Shown: in pieces, positions 63,201-64,000 of the stretch
Layout: every line of letters starts with the position of its first letter
How positions within the stretch are numbered: position 1 is the stretch's first letter
Source of the DNA: Streptomyces genisteinicus
GTDB lineage: Bacteria; Actinomycetota; Actinomycetes; Streptomycetales; Streptomycetaceae
Length of the DNA: 64,000 nucleotides
Assembly (NCBI RefSeq): GCF_014489615.1
Contig: NZ_CP060826.1
Coordinates: forward strand, 186,001 to 250,000
Direction: 5' to 3'
Position numbers and translations under genes: made by a program
Notes under the pieces: model-generated
Told to the model about the DNA's origin: nothing
Database searches by the model: none
What the model saw: the letters and a program-made list of their open reading frames with translations, nothing else

Positions 63201-64000
63201 CTGCGACACCCAGTAGTCGGGGGTGGCCATGTCGCCGGGCGCGGTGGCGACCAGCGGGATCGACGGAGCGTGATACGTCAGCGACTCCGCCACCGAAGCG
63301 AAATCGGCGAGCATCGGCTCCATCAGGTGCGAGTGGAACGCGTGCGAGACGGTCAGGCGCTTCACGCGGACGTTCCGGGCGCGCAGCTGCTCCTCGAGCC
63401 CGTCGATCGCCTGCGCGTCGCCGGAGACGGTGAGCGAGGTGGGCCCGTTGACAGCCGCGAGGTCCACGCCGTCGGGCAGCTCCAGACCCTCCTCGGCCAG
63501 CTCGACCGCGAGCATCGCACCGCCCTCCGGCAGCGCCTCCATCAACCGGCCCCGCGCCGACACCAGCGCACACGCGTCGTCCAGCGACAGCACACCCGCC
63601 ACATGCGCGGCAGCCAGCTCACCGATCGAATGCCCCACCAGCACGTCCGGGGCCACACCCCACGACTCCACCAGCCGGAACAGCGCCACCTCGACCGCGA
63701 ACAGCGCGGGCTGCGTGTACGCGGTCCGTGCCAACAGCTCCGCGTCCTGGCCGAACACCACGTCCCGCAACGGCCGTTCCACATCCACCCGGTCGCACAC
63801 GGCGTCGAACGCCTCCGCGAACACCGGGAACGCCTCGTACAGCTCACGGCCCATACCTACCCGCTGCGCACCCTGACCCGAGAACAGGAACGCGGTCCGG
63901 CCCGAGGTCGCGGCCCCGGTGAGCACGCCCGCCGTCTCGTGGCCCTCGGCCAGTGCGTCGAGGCGGGCCGCCAGTTCCTCGCGGTCGGCGGCGAACACGG
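51207..64000 (-). CDS. PKS-A: type I polyketide synthase, 5' end outside the window (about 4264 aa visible)
   Basis: The open frame continues past the right edge. The first visible residues (VFAADREELAARL) lie in the KS-AT linker, so the real start is further upstream. Visible order, in fragment numbering: A1 AT-DH-KR-ACP (1-1189), A2 KS-AT-KR-ACP (1209-2738), A3 KS-AT-KR-ACP (2759-4171), then a long helical C-terminal docking region ending SASDLFDLIHKEFGKS. All three ATs have GHSIG and HAFH (malonyl). The A1 and A2 KRs look active; the A3 KR has Lys to Arg and Asn to His changes at catalytic positions. The gene ends in tandem stops (TGATGA, 51204-51209), 36 bp before PKS-B. The docking tail closely resembles that of PKS-C. 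It should hand its chain to B1. Confidence 0.96.
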   Translation of the reverse strand, partial: VFAADREELAARLDALAEGHETAGVLTGAATSGRTAFLFSGQGAQRVGMGRELYEAFPVFAEAFDAVCDRVDVERPLRDVVFGQDAELLARTAYTQPALFAVEVALFRLVESWGVAPDVLVGHSIGELAAAHVAGVLSLDDACALVSARGRLMEALPEGGAMLAVELAEEGLELPDGVDLAAVNGPTSLTVSGDAQAIDGLEEQLRARNVRVKRLTVSHAFHSHLMEPMLADFASVAESLTYHAPSIPLVATAPGDMATPDYWVSQIREPVRFADAVASLTATRTFLELGPDGTLSALVPHIAEDATAVPLLRRDHTGSGSALAAVAALWTRGAAPDWAAVAGPGGPRPVELPSYAFQRTRHWTSQAPSTTALAVAGLSVAGHPLLGAVVPLAGDGGQVWTGVVGTATHPWLADHAVHGRIVLPGTALVDLALHAADRAGLPGLAELIVSEPLVLPRTGGTQVQMTVSGQSVEIHSRPDADAGAPWTTHAAGTLEPAGRPGADEGPGDATWPPTGTAGAPEYDLLAASGLDYGPAFRGLRAVWRDGDTVHAEVELPGGPQAALYDAALHALGTAGLLREDGTALLPFAWSGVTRHAVGATALRVTLTRRGPDEYAVRLADLAGAPVLTVRSLAFRPVAADRLGDASTGVLYGVDWLPAGGGGEHGTPFAAVPVGTTDLFDAITGATGLRGPDALADGTPEPVTGTVLACVGAGPEPLAAGAALAQRAHDTVTAVLALLHDWVRDERFADSRLVVVTRNALATADGESADPAAAAVWGLVRSAQTEHPGRFGLVDLDGTDESAAALAAGLPGGTPQTALRNGTALVPRAARLRADTTAAPWGPGDTVLITGGTGALGVRVARHLAAAHGVGRLVLFGRRGPDAPGAAELTAELTAQGVTVTVVAGDAADPHDLDRVLADHPVTSVVHTAGVLDDGLLTSLTPERVAAVLRPKAEAAALLDEATRRHGLTSFVLFSSVAGSFGTAGQASYAAANAFLDALAARRRADGLPAVSIGWGLWGGAGGMAGRLGAADRARFAALGGALDPDQGVRLLDAAAAGPAHVLAMAAEPAPGGSGSSVPPLLLHLARPALRSAATAAAGPAGDARGLAALPEPERTRAVEELVRTTVAAVLGHSSGTHVDTDRTFKDLGFDSLTGVELRNRLAAATGLRLSATLVFSHPSPAALTAHLRDELAPAAAGADRRSGPRRAAATDEPIAVVAMSCRYPGGVDSPEELWRMVREGRDGITRFPTDRGWDLARLHDPDPSRPGTTYARHGGFLHDAAAFDAGLFGVSPREALAMDPQQRLMLELSWETFERAGIDPAGLRGSDTGVFAGVMYHDYAAAAETLPETEGYRATGGAGSVVSGRIAYTYGLEGPAVTVDTACSSSLVALHLAARSLRAGECSMALVGGVTVMSTPSVFVDFSRQRGLAPDGRCKSFSADADGTGWSEGAGVLLVERLSDARRNGHQVLAVVTGSAVNQDGASNGLTAPHGPSQERVIRAALADAGLTAADVDLVEAHGTGTKLGDPVEAEALLATYGRDRSPEQPLYLGSLKSNIGHTQAAAGVGGIIKAVMALRHGVLPRTLHAGVPSPHVDWSAGAVELLTEERPWPATGRPRRAAVSSFGISGTNAHTMIEQAPEATVAAPVADDRPDTPAAPDTLMPWVLSGASPEGLRAQAARLRDTAAAGRPADIGLSLATRRAALEHRAVVLGTGTEELLRELDAFAVGRPGTPTGAATSGRTAFLFSGQGAQRVGMGRELYEEFPVFAEAFDAVCARVDVERSLRDVVFGEDAELLARTAFTQPALFAVEVALFRLVESWGVTPDVLVGHSIGELAAAHVAGVLSLDDACRLVSARGRLMESLPEGGAMLAVELAEEGLELPEGVDLAAVNGPTSVTVSGDAQAIDALEEQLRARSVRVKRLTVSHAFHSHLMEPMLAEFAAVAKSLTYQAPSIPLVATAPGDMATPDYWVSQIREPVRFAEAVASLTATRTFLELGPDATLSALVPHVAEEATAVPALRSGHGEHTVLLRAVATLYVHGTDVAWEAYFAPLGGRPVELPTYAFQHERYWPDAVADAVPAGGPDRAEAGFWTAVAGRDVDRLADTLGLPDDARPGLAGLMPHLSSWHDRRRTEETVGSWYHRAVWRPVAAAPAVLDGVWLVVGPEGSHGTDGTGTADGSDGTGLAHDDAESGTGPRIADVLRRGGATVLELIADRAALADRAALADRLRSYGELAGVVSLLGTDTEPLHAGAALTRGLAATLLLTQACADADVPLWTLTRGAVSTGRADGPPDPAQAQIWGFGRVAALELPHVWGGLLDLPATLDERAGTRLCAVLAGGTAGDGGVDAEDQVAVRADGVHARRLVASPTPTPPAAGAPAPRTDGTVLVTGGTGALGAQVARLLAARGHTRLLLVGRRGPEAPGAAALVAELAAAGTTATAVACDAADRDALAALLAGIPEEHPLTAVVHSAGVLDDGVLDSLTPDRFEQVLRSKTTAAENLDVLSRGLPLDAFVLFSSFTGAVGTAGQANYAAANAHLDALAERRRALGLPAVSIGWGPWAESGMAEDEALTQRLRRSGLSPLSPDLAVTVLGRTLDGTHGDGAAVVVADVDWARFASGFTAARPGRLLRELVPADAPDGAEDPNGATGLAARLAAAGEGERRRITEDLVRNLAAFVLGHGTAATVAPDKAFRDLGFDSLTAVELRNALRAATGLPLPAGLIFDHPTPAALAARLRAELTGAAEAAAPAAPAPASPPAADDPIAVVAMGCRFPGAATPEEFWELLTAGLDMVGDIPADRGWELNGAPDFARRGAFLPDAAGFDADLFGVSPREALAMDPQQRLMLETSWETFERAGLDPAALRGRRVGVFAGTNGQDYAGLFPAVGSGVEGHVATGSAASVLSGRISYTYGLEGPAITVDTACSSSLVALHLAAQSLRSGECSMALAGGVTVMSGPFAFLEFAHQRGLASDGRCKAFSADADGTGWGEGVGLVLLERLSDARAAGRRVLGILRGSAVNQDGASNGLTAPNGPAQQRVIRAALASARLWPSEVDAVEAHGTGTRLGDPIEAEALLATYGRDRTEPLHLGSVKSNIGHTQAAAGIAGVIKMLLAMDHGVLPRTLHADEPSPAVDWTGGTLRLVTETTAWTPRAGRPRRAAVSSFGISGTNAHVVLEQAETPAPAAPAAQDAVLPWAFSAHSDAALRARAQSLRALCETPGLSGVAAGRTLATTSLGRTHRAVVLAGDTAGYTAGLTALTADEPAAGTIRGTAREGRTAFLFSGQGAQRAGMGRELYEAFPVFADAFDAVCARVDLERPLRDVVFGDGEALDRTVHAQAGLFAVEVALFRLVESWGVVPDVLVGHSIGELAAAHVAGVLSLDDACALVSARGRLMDALPEGGAMLAVELAEGDLDLPEAVDLAAVNGPTALTVSGDAAAVDALEQRLRADGVRVKRLTVSHAFHSHLMEPMQSEFAAVAKSLTYHAPSIPVVPTAPGDMATPDYWVSQIREPVRFADAIASLTATGHTRFLELGPDGTLSALVPGAAPVLRRGRPETEALFTALARLWVDGAAVDLAAAFPGTPPVVLPPYPFQHTRFWPEAPQAARRTASGDGRYEVTWVPVAEGTARPAGTWLLVTPPGDDAAAGRADEVGRALSRAGARTVVVPGSTDRADLATRLRAVAGATPPAGVLALPPGDGGLPSVVALVQALDDAAVPGPLWCATRGAVRAATDDPAPDPEQAAVWGFGRVAALETPRTWGGLVDLPAEWDDRTGARLAALLGADGAEDQVAVRRTGVLGRRLVALPAGGADRTADGPRPTGTVLVTGGTGALGAHTARRLARQGAPHLLLVSRRGEDAPGAGELAAELTVLGSRVTLAACDVTDRDALARLLAAVPEELPLTGVVHAAGTVADGVIASLSPDDVADLLHTRLTAVRHLDELTAGHRLDRFVLFTSFAGVVGNLGQAAYAAGHAALDAFAEARRAAGRTTTALAWGPWAGAGLGAATAAGEQQQRTGVTPLSPDEALLALDEVLAEDRTTVCVAGIDWSRFGPVLDAGRGGRLLDLLPAAPRPGPPVHDGQAQGAELVARLARAPQAEQERILLDLVVSRTATALGHRTAAAIDPDRQFRDLGTDSVMAVELRNLLDAATGLTLPATLAFDHPTPTALAAYLREHLAGGPGPDDGPAGAESAVARLERFEAALTDTPPDAEETAVLLARLRDLTDRLRTAGAAPAARSGADGGSDEIDLESASASDLFDLIHKEFGKS
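51485..55725 (-). other. PKS-A module A3: KS-AT(malonyl)-KR(altered)-ACP
   Basis: Complete KS (DTACSSS, EAHGTGT, NIGHTQAA). The AT has GHSIG (53907-53921) and HAFH (malonyl). The KR keeps GGTGALG, Ser (FTSFAG) and Tyr (GQAAY, codon 52107-52109). The position four residues after Tyr, normally Asn, is His (52095-52097). The usual catalytic Lys aligns with Arg (52218-52220). The stereo region reads TVADG, not LDD. The ACP site is LGTDSV. Output is uncertain: a beta-ketone if the KR is dead, otherwise a D-configured hydroxyl. Confidence 0.88.
55785..60370 (-). other. PKS-A module A2: KS-AT(malonyl)-KR(B)-ACP
   Basis: Complete KS. The AT has GHSIG (58503-58517) and HAFH (malonyl). The KR has GGTGALG, VLDDGV (B-type), FSS and GQANYAAAN, so a D-configured hydroxyl is predicted, unlike the A-type KR-only modules of PKS-B and PKS-C. 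The ACP has LGFDSL near 55899-55920. The KR structural half holds a Gly-Thr-Asp-rich stretch (about 57410-57510) and an ADRAAL tandem repeat (about 57320-57370). Confidence 0.92.
60430..64000 (-). other. PKS-A module A1 (partial): [KS]-AT(malonyl)-DH-KR(B)-ACP
   Basis: The KS lies outside the window. The AT has GQGAQ, GHSIG (63621-63635) and HAFH (malonyl). The DH keeps DHAVHGRIVLPG and LYDAALHA. The KR has GGTGALG, LDD (B-type), FSS and GQASYAAAN. There is no ER. The ACP has LGFDSL near 60541-60560. Predicted output: an alkene. Confidence 0.9.

Overview
This 64 kb window is part of one very large modular type I polyketide synthase (PKS) locus. Every credible gene is on the minus strand. Very high GC, GTG start codons, actinobacterial coiled-coil docking ends and rare intergenic DNA point to Streptomyces or a close relative. 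No tRNA, rRNA, transposase, CRISPR array, regulator gene or tailoring gene is visible. The product cannot be named from sequence alone.

Layout in transcription order (right to left): PKS-A (51207-64000, N-terminus outside the window) carries the end of one module (AT-DH-KR-ACP) and two full KS-AT-KR-ACP modules. PKS-B (21141-51170, 10009 aa) follows 36 bp downstream and carries six modules. A strong hairpin terminator (21065-21107) and a 452 bp intergenic region with a promoter-like site separate PKS-B from PKS-C (313-20688, 6791 aa, four modules). PKS-D (1-316) begins by a GTG/TGA overlap with the end of PKS-C and runs off the left edge. I number modules A1-A3, B1-B6 and C1-C4.

Loading and reduction predicted from motifs: A1 malonyl, DH-KR (alkene); A2 malonyl, KR (B-type OH); A3 malonyl, KR with two altered catalytic positions (ketone or OH); B1 malonyl, DH-ER-KR (CH2); B2 and B3 malonyl, A-type KR (OH); B4 malonyl, DH-KR (alkene); B5 atypical AT, DH-KR (alkene carrying an unknown substituent); B6 malonyl, A-type KR (OH); C1 methylmalonyl, A-type KR (OH, methyl branch); C2 and C3 malonyl, A-type KR (OH); C4 methylmalonyl-like AT with an altered elbow, DH-ER-KR (CH2, methyl branch). 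The visible line therefore builds about 26 backbone carbons of a polyhydroxylated chain with a conjugated diene and few methyl branches, as in polyol macrolides. No starter module or thioesterase is visible, so ring size and starter are unknown.

The most interesting signals are the atypical acyltransferase in B5, the GASQG elbow in the C4 acyltransferase, the altered KR in A3, the >99% identical KR blocks in C2 and C3, codon-usage islands that mark swapped cassettes, and the transcriptional break between PKS-B and PKS-C, which coincides with a change of docking-domain type.
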